Source of the DNA: Chitinophaga dinghuensis
GTDB lineage: Bacteria > Bacteroidota > Bacteroidia > Chitinophagales > Chitinophagaceae
Assembly: GCF_003259435.1 (NCBI RefSeq)
Contig: NZ_QLMA01000008.1
Location: forward strand, 62,001-126,000
DNA: 64,000 bases
Direction of reading: 5' to 3'
The notes under the pieces are model-generated. The model made no database searches and was not told where the DNA came from. It was given only the letters and a program-made list of their open reading frames with translations. Of this stretch, positions 35,533 to 44,834 are shown piece by piece; positions within the stretch are counted from its first letter, which is position 1, and every line of letters starts with the position of its first letter. The position numbers were made by a program, and so were the translations under genes.

Positions 35533-37062
35533 TTATTCAAATATTCGATGTTTGAAGTTCTCCTTCATCTGTGCGAAATCGTATCTCGGTTGCCGACAGA
35601 TATAAATGGTCTGATTTATTCTTCCGTCATATTCTGAATAGTAATTAGGTATTACTTTTACCACTTCCACTTTTTCAAAGAAAGGGGTAAAGAATGCTAT
35701 CGGCGTATCTGTATAAGCTACTGCAATAACAGTGGGCGGCATCGGGCCTTTTTCCGGCGCCCAGAGATAAAAGCTGCCATGATAACCAAAACCCGCAGGC
35801 AGCCCGTATTTGGCCCCCATGAGGTCCAGCAATCCTGTTTGACTATAATGCTTCCCCCAAATCATTGCCGTCGCTTTCTCCGCCTGTGGCAGACTATCAT
35901 ACACCTGTTTTAAGGCTTGCAGGGTTTCCCGCTCCATATCCTTAGTATAGTATTCTTCGTATGGAATTGCATACTTCGTTCCGGGTACCTCTTTTTGCTG
36001 GAATGGGTAATAGTACTTAACGTAGTTGTTCATATCAAGTACAGGCATACCAAAGGGGATCATCCATGCGCCGAATACTAGCAGCGCAGTAACTGGCCAG
36101 AGCATCCATTTTAACCGACTAAACACCTTCTCCTCCAGGAATACCGCCCCAAAAGGCAGAATGGTGAGCACCATAGGGAAAAAGTAGTAGGACTTTCCTT
36201 TATTCAGCAACAACACCAGGAAGGATATCAGGACAGACAATCCCACGGGAAAGTATATACGCTCCGGTTTGCGGATAAACATATACACGATACCCGGGAG
36301 CAATAACACCAGGTTATGGATATTCGAACCCAGAATAATACCCACTATAATTTTACCATAAGACAATCCATCCAACTGGGTAATAGATAACTGGTGAAAC
36401 ATCTGATAAACCGGCCAGTGATGGAGGTATTGCCAGATAATATTAGGGAGCATTATCAGCAGGAACAGGATCGCATATCGCCACCAGCGCTGCTCCATCA
36501 TTGCTTTGCGTAGAGGGGCTGTCGTAAACAATGCTACCAACCCGACAGCAAAGAACATCATATCATATTTGGAAAGGAAACCCAATGTCACGAAAATGAG
36601 TAATTGCACCAGGTATTTTTCCTGTTGCGTTTGCATGTATCGCAGCAGCTGATAGAAGCTCAGCACCCAAAAGAGCTGACTCAACACCACTGGTTGCAGT
36701 AGCTGTTCTGTTCTGGCTGTTGCCGGCATAATGAGAAAAGCCAGTAAAGTGAGAAAGACTGCTTTATTTCCTCCACCCAATGCGATTGTTGTCTGTGCAA
36801 CGGTTACCATGATAATCAGCCCGGCAATATGTGGAATGATATGATGTACCCAAACTGCATCCGAATGAAAGAGATTCTGTATCCAGGCAATTAAACCTAT
36901 TAATGGCGGGAACTCCATATAACCGACAGCAGGATGATTGCCAGCGGAAATATGCAGGAATTCGTCCCACTGATAACCGGTATTACAATCAGCGATCAGG
37001 TGGAGTGTCAGCTTTATCAGGCAAAAAAACAGGATAATGAGTTTAGTAGACTTCATGGGCAT
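35533..37062 (-). CDS. GT39-family glycosyltransferase (ArnT/PMT-like), membrane
   Basis: The protein has 509 residues with about 11-12 transmembrane helices. The N-terminal loop WDEFLHISAGNHPAVGYMEF, continuing with PPLIGLI, is the conserved periplasmic loop of the PMT_2/GT39 family, with the acidic Asp-Glu. The family moves a sugar from a polyprenyl-phosphate donor to lipid A, glycolipids or protein. The C-terminal soluble part lies on the periplasmic side. It converges with the metallopeptidase gene, and no lipid-A genes are adjacent, so the acceptor is unknown. Confidence 0.85.
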   Translation of the reverse strand: MPMKSTKLIILFFCLIKLTLHLIADCNTGYQWDEFLHISAGNHPAVGYMEFPPLIGLIAWIQNLFHSDAVWVHHIIPHIAGLIIMVTVAQTTIALGGGNKAVFLTLLAFLIMPATARTEQLLQPVVLSQLFWVLSFYQLLRYMQTQQEKYLVQLLIFVTLGFLSKYDMMFFAVGLVALFTTAPLRKAMMEQRWWRYAILFLLIMLPNIIWQYLHHWPVYQMFHQLSITQLDGLSYGKIIVGIILGSNIHNLVLLLPGIVYMFIRKPERIYFPVGLSVLISFLVLLLNKGKSYYFFPMVLTILPFGAVFLEEKVFSRLKWMLWPVTALLVFGAWMIPFGMPVLDMNNYVKYYYPFQQKEVPGTKYAIPYEEYYTKDMERETLQALKQVYDSLPQAEKATAMIWGKHYSQTGLLDLMGAKYGLPAGFGYHGSFYLWAPEKGPMPPTVIAVAYTDTPIAFFTPFFEKVEVVKVIPNYYSEYDGRINQTIYICRQPRYDFAQMKENFKHRIFE

Positions 37063-37211
37063 AACGATACATTCAGTTGCAAACTAGTAATCCCATCAAT
37101 ATAATCAATTGGCAGCTTCATAGGAGATATTAATTGTTGACTGGCGATAATCTGAACATAAGCGGCTTCCAATTGTAATCTTCAGATGCCTCTTTAGGGC
37201 AATGGTTGTAT

Positions 37212-37976
37212 ATGAAGTATTTTTTCTTTTTTTTGCTACTGTTTCCTTTTCTTGTGGCTGCCCAGCAACAAAAAGAAGTCAAGTCGCAGTTACAAACATG
37301 GGTAAGTTTGAACAGTACCTTTCGGGTATCGGACCATTGGGGATTTGTAGGAGATTTACATATACGCAGAAACAATTTCGTAGCGGATAACAGTTTTTAC
37401 TTTTTGCGGGGAGGCGTTGGCTACTGGCTGAATGAGCAGTTATCATTTATTACCGGTTACGCGCATCTGTGGCTAGCTCCCAGCACGCCTGGTTATAAAA
37501 CATTCGCCGACGAAAACCGTTGGTATGAGCAAATTGCCTATTCCTCCAAAGTGGGGAAAGTATCGCTGTTAAACAGATTTCGTAGTGAACAGCGCTGGCG
37601 GGAAATATTGCGTAATGATATGTCTACGGGAGACTACTCCTTCTCCAACCGTTTCCGTTATCTGATCAGCATTGGCATTCCGCTGAGCGCGAATCCTTTT
37701 ATCCCTCAGATAACCGTGGCGAATGAAGTAGCCGTGCAATTCGGCAAGCAGGTCGTTAATAATACCTTTGATCAGTTCAGGGCATTTGCCGGTATACGTC
37801 AAAGTATGGGCCGTGGCTGGTCTTATGATTTTGGCTATATGTTTGTTTCCCAGCAGAAAGCCTCCGGATATCAATACGACTACAATCATACCATCCGACT
37901 GTTTTTCTATTATACCTGGATGCGTAAACATGGTAAGCAGGAAAAAGAACCAGCGCTCCAGTATGAAGATGAATAA
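37212..37976 (+). CDS. DUF2490 outer-membrane beta-barrel protein
   Basis: The protein has 254 residues from the ATG at 37212 (a TTG two codons upstream is in frame). The signal peptide ends AAQQ. SQLQTWVSLNSTFRVSDHWG near the mature N-terminus and the final YNHTIRLFFYYTW are typical of DUF2490, a predicted outer-membrane beta-barrel family found widely in Bacteroidota. It is thought to be a small porin or structural barrel of unknown role. It ends close to the convergent M20 peptidase gene. Confidence 0.85.
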   Translation: MKYFFFFLLLFPFLVAAQQQKEVKSQLQTWVSLNSTFRVSDHWGFVGDLHIRRNNFVADNSFYFLRGGVGYWLNEQLSFITGYAHLWLAPSTPGYKTFADENRWYEQIAYSSKVGKVSLLNRFRSEQRWREILRNDMSTGDYSFSNRFRYLISIGIPLSANPFIPQITVANEVAVQFGKQVVNNTFDQFRAFAGIRQSMGRGWSYDFGYMFVSQQKASGYQYDYNHTIRLFFYYTWMRKHGKQEKEPALQYEDE

Positions 37977-37988
37977 AGGGAGACACGG

Positions 37989-39524
37989 TTACTGCTTGTC
38001 ATAATCTTTCATCATTGATTGGAAATACTGTATCATTCTGCTGAAGTTATTGATACTGATATATTCGTTATTGTTATGAATGGATTGCTGTTCAAAATTA
38101 TTGATCAGCACCGGCATGAAACGGTATACATGCTCACTTACTGTGGTATACTTGTAGGCATCTGTTCCTCCAATCGTCAGATAAGGCGTTATCACCGCTC
38201 CGGGGAAATACTGACGGATGGTACGTTCCATTACGCGGTATCCCTGCGCATCTGTGCCGGAAACAGGAGAAGCCTCTCTGGGAACGCCTACATTCACTAT
38301 TTCTACGTCGAAGCCTCTGCAGGCATGTTCCAGGTGTAATTTTACATCTTCTACTGTATTTCCGGGCAGGATCCGGAAGTTCACGGTGAACTCCACTACC
38401 GGCGACAGCACATTGCTGGCGTCACTGCCTTTCATCATGGTCAGCGCGGTGGTGGTACGCACCAGGGCATTGGTGGTATTATTTCCTTGTAAGGTTTTCA
38501 GGAGCAGCCCTTTAAACAACCAGGGATTGGCGATTGCCATACGTGTTTTGAAGTCCATCATTCCCCCGATATTGGCAAAAAACTGCTGCATCAGCGGAAT
38601 GAGCATCGGCTTCATCTGGTCATTTTCCAATCGTTGCATGATCACGGCCGCCTTCCCGATAGCACTTTGCAAAGGAGGCATAGAGGAATGTCCGCCTAAT
38701 CCTTTTACCCGTACAGTGGCAGACCAGAACCCTTTCTCTGCGCAGCCGATGAGGGCGATGGGCGCATGAACACCCGGCAAGCTGCCAGCAGCAGAAACAA
38801 TACCGCCTTCGTCATATACGGCATCAAAGGAGATCCCTTTCTCTTTGAAATGCGTGGCAATTTTCAACGCGCCATGGGTACCTCCTACTTCCTCATCGAA
38901 GCCAAAGGCCAGGTAAATATCTCTTTCCGGCACAAATCCGGTCGCCATCAGATGATCGACAGACTCCATCAGGGCGAACAGCATACTTTTCATATCCAGG
39001 GTTCCTCTGCCATAGATACGTCCATTTACCACTGCCCCACTGAAAGGGTAACGTTCCCAGGCTCCGGGATAAGCGGAAATAGGTGGCGCTGCCGGATCAT
39101 GAGGCGAGAACGTCACCTGACCGCTGTCGGTTCCCGTATATTCTCCGGGAGGCACCACATCGTAGTGAGAAAGGAAGATAACAGGCTTTAATGCCGCATT
39201 GCGGCCTTTCCAATGGAAAACCAGCCCATACTGGTTGACCGTATAATTTTCCGTACCAGCATAAACACGAGGGTATTGATTACGGAGGTAAGTATCAAAT
39301 GCTTCGATGGGCCCGTAGTTGAACTGATCATAGTCAGCATGGGAAACGGTAGGAATACGAATGCCCCCTGCAAATCGCATCAAAGAGGTATCGCTGATAG
39401 CATATGTTTCCGGCTCTTCACCCGTAGCCGGTGGCTTGGGGAAAGGATACATCATTGTCCGCACTACAATAAAAGCAGCCAGCACTATCAGTAATAACAG
39501 GATTCCCAGGAAGAATTTTTTCAT
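37989..39524 (-). CDS. M20 family metallopeptidase (PM20D1/carboxypeptidase-like), membrane-anchored
   Basis: The protein has 511 residues from the ATG at 39524 (MKKFFLGILLLL); 14 codons upstream are open but lack a reason to be used. A signal-anchor helix spans about residues 3-22. The M20 core has FLSHYDVVPPG, GRGTLDMKSM, and AFGFDEEVGGTHG with the catalytic Glu. A lid domain carries the HSSMPP loop. The di-zinc fold is complete. The closest named group is the CPS1/PM20D1 branch, which acts on N-acyl amino acids or dipeptides. Activity outside the cytoplasm is expected. Confidence 0.88.
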   Translation of the reverse strand: MKKFFLGILLLLIVLAAFIVVRTMMYPFPKPPATGEEPETYAISDTSLMRFAGGIRIPTVSHADYDQFNYGPIEAFDTYLRNQYPRVYAGTENYTVNQYGLVFHWKGRNAALKPVIFLSHYDVVPPGEYTGTDSGQVTFSPHDPAAPPISAYPGAWERYPFSGAVVNGRIYGRGTLDMKSMLFALMESVDHLMATGFVPERDIYLAFGFDEEVGGTHGALKIATHFKEKGISFDAVYDEGGIVSAAGSLPGVHAPIALIGCAEKGFWSATVRVKGLGGHSSMPPLQSAIGKAAVIMQRLENDQMKPMLIPLMQQFFANIGGMMDFKTRMAIANPWLFKGLLLKTLQGNNTTNALVRTTTALTMMKGSDASNVLSPVVEFTVNFRILPGNTVEDVKLHLEHACRGFDVEIVNVGVPREASPVSGTDAQGYRVMERTIRQYFPGAVITPYLTIGGTDAYKYTTVSEHVYRFMPVLINNFEQQSIHNNNEYISINNFSRMIQYFQSMMKDYDKQ

Positions 39525-39644
39525 TGCAGGGGTGGGTTTTCTTGGATAACGACCTGCATCCTGCAATTGTTCTGAAAAAAAACCTCCGTAAATTAGTACG
39601 ATCAGGCGAGTTTGGATGTCTTACTATGAAAACAAACAATTGTT

Positions 39645-40613
39645 ATGAAAGCCATCAGCATTCTGTTGTTATTATTTGCAGGTATCGTTGTAAGAGCACA
39701 GCAGCAGTCTGTCCCTCTTTATGAGCAGGGGAAAGTACCCAATGCTATTGCACCCACTTCTCTGTTCGATACCCTGCGCGGCCAAAGTTGGATAACAGGT
39801 CAGGATACGGTTATTATCCGGCCTAAGAATATTACGCCTACCCTTACTATTTTTGAACCTGCTCCTGGTAAGGCTACTGGTATTGCCGTCGTGGTTTGTT
39901 CAGGAGGTTCCTATCGTGGACTAGCAGATGTGGTGGAAGGCATTCCTGCCGCGCAGAAGCTGGCTGCCGCTGGTATTACTGCCTTCCTGTTGCGGTACCG
40001 GCTTCCCAGAACCGATCTGATGACCCATAAAGAAATAGTACCTGTAATGGATGCCCAGCGGGCTATTCAATATGTGCGGGAACATGCAGCGGAATATAAG
40101 ATTCACCCGAATGAAGTAGGAATCATGGGCTTTTCAGCGGGCGGTCATCTCGCTTCAACGGCCGGTACACATTTCAACAAAACTTATGTGGACAATCCCC
40201 GGAATACCAATCTGCGTCCCGATTTTATGGTGCTCGTATATCCGGTGATCAGTTTCGCTGACAGTCTGACCCACACGAGAAGCCGTGAAAATTTGATTGG
40301 TCCGGATATTACCCCGGAAAAAATTCATGAATACTCGAACGAGTTGCAGGTCAGCGATAATACCCCACCCGTTTTCATTGTACATGCCATGGACGACCGG
40401 GAAGTGAAAGTGGCCAACAGTCTGTATTTCACCGCCGCACTGGAACAACATCATATTCCTGTAAAGTTATTTCTTTACACCACTGGCGGACATGGTTTTG
40501 GCGTCAACAACCAAACAGCCACTGCTCAATGGATAGATCCATGTCTGCTATGGATTAAAGATACAGTAGCGAAAACCAGTGCAGATATGGCTCGTTATTC
40601 CACTTCCAGATAA
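39645..40613 (+). CDS. Secreted xylan-esterase-like alpha/beta hydrolase
   Basis: The protein has 322 residues with a signal peptide (ends VVRAQ). The nucleophile elbow is GFSAGGH (Ser164), the Asp lies in MDDREV and the His in GGHGFG. It belongs to the BD-FAE/acetyl-xylan-esterase-like group, which removes acyl groups from plant polysaccharides. No other polysaccharide genes are adjacent, so the substrate is uncertain. It diverges from the M20 gene and overlaps the 3' end of the convergent acyltransferase by 19 nt. Confidence 0.85.
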   Translation: MKAISILLLLFAGIVVRAQQQSVPLYEQGKVPNAIAPTSLFDTLRGQSWITGQDTVIIRPKNITPTLTIFEPAPGKATGIAVVVCSGGSYRGLADVVEGIPAAQKLAAAGITAFLLRYRLPRTDLMTHKEIVPVMDAQRAIQYVREHAAEYKIHPNEVGIMGFSAGGHLASTAGTHFNKTYVDNPRNTNLRPDFMVLVYPVISFADSLTHTRSRENLIGPDITPEKIHEYSNELQVSDNTPPVFIVHAMDDREVKVANSLYFTAALEQHHIPVKLFLYTTGGHGFGVNNQTATAQWIDPCLLWIKDTVAKTSADMARYSTSR

Positions 40614-41776
40614 CGTTTAGCCCTGGCAGTTATACGTTCTGATGCCGCCACGCAAGGGCGCTCCACAAACTTATAAGACAGCGTGCAGATGGTCACCAAT
40701 ACCAGACTACATATGCCGGTGGTCAGCCAGTGCGCCAGCGGTTGCTGCGCCTTTGCAGCAGGCATCCCCATGATCAGCATAAAAGCGACGAAGTATATTA
40801 GCCCATGTACAATATAAAGTGAAAAGGCAATTTGCCCCAGCAAACAAGAGGGTTTCCAGGTAAGTAGACCAAAGAAAGTATTGCCGCAGGCAATGCAGAC
40901 GAAAATAAAAGTAGCACAAAAGTAAGTCAGCGGAGCATAGATATAGGGAGAATACAATGCTGCCAGTACAAGTACGGCCGTCATTAGCACAGAAATCATC
41001 CAATGCGAGGCGATCTTACGCACTTGATGATTGCGGGCGAAGAAGGCAGGCAGCATACCACCTGTAAATGCCAGGGCTTTATTGAGTGCATTGGCAGGAT
41101 ACCAGATCCAAATAATCCATACAAACAAAGCAAAGAAGAAAAGCGCCATCATCCAGATATACCAGGGCGATTTCACTCCCATTATTAATCCCAGTAAGGG
41201 TAATGCAGCATAGTACAGCCATTCAAAGGCCAGACTCCATACCACGCCTGCTATAATCAGTTTAGTTCCTTTCACGCCATTGACATCGGCCGCAATCGAC
41301 AGCAGCCATTGTCCACTGTGCAACAATAGCTGCCCTGGAGATTCCTGCTGCCGCCAGTTCGTGACCATGCCTACTACCAACAGCATCAGGATCACCACCA
41401 GCGTATAAACAGGGTATATACGCAGTATACGGGAGATGTATAATTTGACCCAGTCTACTTGTTTGGTGCGGGCGTTGACCAGTTTGGAAAAAAACAGGAA
41501 AGCGGTGATCATGAAAAACAGGGAAATGCAGATGGCGCCCAGGTTTGCATGTATCACAGAAGGCGGCGGGGAAATCCATTGACCTTTTTGCAGAAAGAAA
41601 TACCAGAGAATAGAATGATACAGAAAAACGTAAATGGCCAGGTATCCGCGGAGGCCATCGATCGACTTAAAGCGGCCTTCCTGTGGTTCCAGTCGCAGTA
41701 AACGACTCACCACCGTCACCCATAGCAATACCAGTAAGAGAATGAGGAGCATAGGAAGCGGACTGACAGGACTCAT
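40595..41776 (-). CDS. Acyltransferase 3 family membrane protein (copy A)
   Basis: The protein has 393 residues with about 10 transmembrane helices. SIDGLRGYLAIYVFLYHSIL carries the conserved Arg and His of the Acyl_transf_3 family, which attach O-acetyl or other acyl groups to sugars of surface polysaccharides or lipids. FEWLYYAALPLLGLIMGVK and CLLGQIAFSLYIVHGLIYF are further landmarks. It is the second of a tandem pair; its closest relative here is the protein at 41829. It follows that gene by 52 nt on the same strand, so co-transcription is plausible. Confidence 0.88.
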   Translation of the reverse strand: MSPVSPLPMLLILLLVLLWVTVVSRLLRLEPQEGRFKSIDGLRGYLAIYVFLYHSILWYFFLQKGQWISPPPSVIHANLGAICISLFFMITAFLFFSKLVNARTKQVDWVKLYISRILRIYPVYTLVVILMLLVVGMVTNWRQQESPGQLLLHSGQWLLSIAADVNGVKGTKLIIAGVVWSLAFEWLYYAALPLLGLIMGVKSPWYIWMMALFFFALFVWIIWIWYPANALNKALAFTGGMLPAFFARNHQVRKIASHWMISVLMTAVLVLAALYSPYIYAPLTYFCATFIFVCIACGNTFFGLLTWKPSCLLGQIAFSLYIVHGLIYFVAFMLIMGMPAAKAQQPLAHWLTTGICSLVLVTICTLSYKFVERPCVAASERITARAKRYLEVE

Positions 41777-41828
41777 GGCTGAAATTTAAGCTCAGTCTCA
41801 ATATCTTCATTCTCACTGCAATATCCTT

Positions 41829-43022
41829 TCATGTTGGAATAATTTGTTTAATCCTTTTGGTGGCATTATCTGCCGCTTCCAGGCAAGGTTTCTCGATAAA
41901 GCGATAGGTAATGCAACAGATAATGATTAATACCACAGCGATACCTGTTATCATCAGCCAGTAATTTTGGGGAGACAACTGCTGCACTACCCGGAACGAT
42001 ATCACGAAGTTATAGGTAGAGAACAGTAACAATCCGTGGAGCAGGTAAATAGAGTAGGAAATTTGTCCCAGTAAGCGGGAGGCTTTCAGCGTTAGTAATC
42101 CGAATAATGTGTTTCCGCCGGCTATGCCCAGGAAACAGGCCCCAAAGCACAGCAGGGAGAAGGGATAATTGAAAGGCGGAATAATAAATATAGCGATATA
42201 CAACAAGCCAATGATGAAGATGGTGGTGGACCAATGGCTGGCTGTCTCCCTAAAACCTGGTAATTTAACAACATACGCAGCGAGCATTCCTCCTATGAAG
42301 GCGCTCATTCTTTGCCATGCCATGACGGGATAAAAGCTATAGATGACCCATACAAACAATGCCAATCCTGCAGCGGCAAAGAGCAACACCATAGCGGAGG
42401 GTTTCAGCCGGAACAGCAGGAGGCCCCAGAATGGTAAAGAGAAATAAAACAGCCATTCAAAGGCAAGGCTCCAGATAACACCGGCTATTACTAGTCGGAG
42501 TGTAACGCCATTCAGGTTGGGCTCCATAAACAGCAGCCAGCCAAAGATATGACGTAGCAGCTGGCTGGGTGATTCATTTAACTTCCAGCCTGTTACTATT
42601 CCAGTAATCAGGAACAACAGGATCAGGAGGAAAAAATATAGCGGCAGAATACGCAGGAAACGGGAAATATAGAGTTTACTCCAATCTATACCTTTTTCCC
42701 GGGCATCCATGAGTTTGGAAAAAAAGAGGAATGCAGTGATCATGAAGAAAAAGGAGACGCTTCCCGGCCCCAGGTGATGGTATAGTGCAGATGGCGGAAA
42801 GCTCCAGCTGCCAGTGTGTAAGAAGTAATACCATACCACCGAATGATGCAGGAATACAAAGAAGGCCAGGTAGCCTCTTAGTCCGTCTATCGTGCGATAT
42901 TTACCCTGGGGAGCCTGTATTCCTAACAGTCGACTTACTGGCAATACAACCAATCCTATCAAGATAAGTATAGGAATTATAGGGAGCAGACTAACTGGGG
43001 TCATGGGCGTGAGATTGAACAT
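41829..43022 (-). CDS. Acyltransferase 3 family membrane protein (copy B)
   Basis: The protein has 397 residues with the same topology as copy A and alignable throughout: TIDGLRGYLAFFVFLHHSVV, FEWLFYFSLPFWGLLLF, LLGQISYSIYLLHGLLLF. The family Arg and His residues are conserved. The pair looks like an old tandem duplication that has diverged, so each may modify a different acceptor. It is first in the two-gene minus-strand unit. The start at 43022 (MFNLTPMTPVSLLP) could be replaced by the ATG six codons later. Confidence 0.88.
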   Translation of the reverse strand: MFNLTPMTPVSLLPIIPILILIGLVVLPVSRLLGIQAPQGKYRTIDGLRGYLAFFVFLHHSVVWYYFLHTGSWSFPPSALYHHLGPGSVSFFFMITAFLFFSKLMDAREKGIDWSKLYISRFLRILPLYFFLLILLFLITGIVTGWKLNESPSQLLRHIFGWLLFMEPNLNGVTLRLVIAGVIWSLAFEWLFYFSLPFWGLLLFRLKPSAMVLLFAAAGLALFVWVIYSFYPVMAWQRMSAFIGGMLAAYVVKLPGFRETASHWSTTIFIIGLLYIAIFIIPPFNYPFSLLCFGACFLGIAGGNTLFGLLTLKASRLLGQISYSIYLLHGLLLFSTYNFVISFRVVQQLSPQNYWLMITGIAVVLIIICCITYRFIEKPCLEAADNATKRIKQIIPT

Positions 43023-43185
43023 ACTAATATCTGGATAGTCGCTGCATTCCGGGCAGCAGCACGCTGCGGTCTATCTGCATTCCTAACATTAGTTCATCAG
43101 AATTCTGATTTTTTTATTAAATTGATAATCAGGCTATGCCTGTCGAGATACAATTTTGTAACCCCCAAGCCAGCACCCTCAAGTA

Positions 43186-44007
43186 ATGAACAGGAAAATC
43201 TTATGGGCTTCCGTCATAGTACTGATGCAGGTGTCTAGATTAACAATTGATTTGCATCAGATTAACACGTTAGCGATCCCAAACGAACAAACAAAAAAAG
43301 AGTTTAATTTGTATAATGAAGAAAGCTTATCTTTAGCTTGTCTTTCCAGTGAGTCATGTCTGGAAGCAGACAGCGCCCGAACGATATATTACAACCTTTA
43401 CGGCTCGGAGATCAAACGTACAACAGGAGAACAGCACACCAACATTTTATTACTGACACATAGCAGAAATGGCGATCACTGTCTGGAGAAGGGTTATTAC
43501 CTCGTTGATCCGGGGATGGACTTGATAGACAGTATTCGTAAGGCTTATCAGGAAAGTGATAAAGGGCAGCGGGAATATTTTTTTGCCGTAGGTCATGGCG
43601 GATGGATTTCTCCAGTGTTGTCTGGCGATCATGAATATATACCGGCGGCTTTGATAGCGGATGTAAGGAACCAGTTAAGGGAGCGGAATGATTCCATATT
43701 ATTGGCGATACATACGCATCCTTTGCTAAAAGACGAATTTGATCAGGTCATGCGGCCAGGAAACGCCTTTCCTTCCAGGGCTGATACGATCAAAAAGCTG
43801 GGACGGTTTGAATTTATTCTGGGTTATGTGTATGATGCCCCGAGAATGGAACCTAACAGCGTGATGAATACCGGGCAAGTCGGCACTTACAGGCCTCTTA
43901 TAGGGATTTATTCCGGTGGTGAAACGATTGATACAATTTCACTGCGAGATCTGGAGAAACTGATCGGAAAGTTGAATGCAAAAAATAATCGGGTTTCGAG
44001 AAAATAA
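43186..44007 (+). CDS. Secreted or membrane protein with JAMM-like motif
   Basis: The protein has 273 residues. A hydrophobic N-terminus (about residues 4-22) suggests a signal or anchor. A central segment reads AIHTHPLLKDEF with His176, Thr177, His178 and Pro179, followed by NAFPSRADTIKK with Ser197 and Asp200. This is the HxHP...SxxD arrangement of JAMM/MPN (JAB) metal-dependent deubiquitinase-like and RadC domains. The gap between His and Ser is longer than in RadC or Rpn11 but similar to DUF4329-type JAB-like proteins. The strand FFAVGHGGWISPVLSGD precedes it. I cannot identify the catalytic Glu. The next gene starts 101 nt downstream. Assignment is tentative. Confidence 0.5.
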   Translation: MNRKILWASVIVLMQVSRLTIDLHQINTLAIPNEQTKKEFNLYNEESLSLACLSSESCLEADSARTIYYNLYGSEIKRTTGEQHTNILLLTHSRNGDHCLEKGYYLVDPGMDLIDSIRKAYQESDKGQREYFFAVGHGGWISPVLSGDHEYIPAALIADVRNQLRERNDSILLAIHTHPLLKDEFDQVMRPGNAFPSRADTIKKLGRFEFILGYVYDAPRMEPNSVMNTGQVGTYRPLIGIYSGGETIDTISLRDLEKLIGKLNAKNNRVSRK

Positions 44008-44108
44008 GGGAATGCTTATTTGAAGCGAGTTTCGATATATCATGTGAAGAAGAGTTATATGAATTTTACCCAAGGCAAGTTTCAACCAAACAGGAAAGAA
44101 CGATTGTC

Positions 44109-44804
44109 ATGCTAAAACTAACTACCCAAGCAGCAAAGTTGTTGCTGTTGATTGCAGGTATAGTATGTTACCTTCCCAGGCAGGCGGCGGCACAGTCGTC
44201 CGACAGGCTGGATCCTTTTGATCCGGGCAAGAATGCGATTGACAGTTACTACAATAATCTTTACCAGAAATTGCTCTGGCGGTTTGCGGACAGGCCAATT
44301 GCCCGTGTGGTGGTGGTGCCTCCATTCAGTCCGGAGTATGCCTTATCAGTGGAAGAGGATGCCAGTGGTTATTTACTGAAGTCTAATATCCGGGTGGCGT
44401 ATTTTGATGCGGCGTCGCAGCAGCGGGTGGTGGTAGATCAGCCGATGATGGTAAGCAGGCGGATAAACCGGGAGTTGGCGATTCGTATACAGCAGTTGTT
44501 TAATGTGGCTTTGCGTCAGACGGGGGCGCCTGCGGACCCTGGGTTAGATGGCGTGAAATATTTCTTTACCGCATATACGAAGAAATATGGTTTTATGCGG
44601 GCGCAGACCGTATCTCCGGCGGCGGCTACACGTACGGGGGCTTTGGTAAAAATCTGTCATCAGTTAATTGCTTATGCTAAAGGGCAATCAAATGGGGAAG
44701 ACTCTCTACTTCGGAATATCAATGTACTGACCAATAAATTTGAATCACTGAATAATGTGGATCTGGCTATCACGCCTCCTGTGAAAAGATCCATGGAAAA
44801 GTAA
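44109..44804 (+). CDS. Secreted hypothetical protein
   Basis: The protein has 231 residues with a signal peptide (KLLLLIAGIVCYLPRQAAAQ). The mature part is Arg- and Val-rich with beta-strand-like segments (ARVVVVPPFSPEYALSVEED) and an amphipathic middle (RINRELAIRIQQLFNVAL). I recognise no domain. It lies 101 nt after the JAMM-like gene on the same strand, so both may belong to one transcription unit. It ends close to the convergent ECF sigma gene. Confidence 0.55.
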   Translation: MLKLTTQAAKLLLLIAGIVCYLPRQAAAQSSDRLDPFDPGKNAIDSYYNNLYQKLLWRFADRPIARVVVVPPFSPEYALSVEEDASGYLLKSNIRVAYFDAASQQRVVVDQPMMVSRRINRELAIRIQQLFNVALRQTGAPADPGLDGVKYFFTAYTKKYGFMRAQTVSPAAATRTGALVKICHQLIAYAKGQSNGEDSLLRNINVLTNKFESLNNVDLAITPPVKRSMEK

Positions 44805-44834
44805 CCGCGTCTCCCCCTTATCTACTCAAAGATA

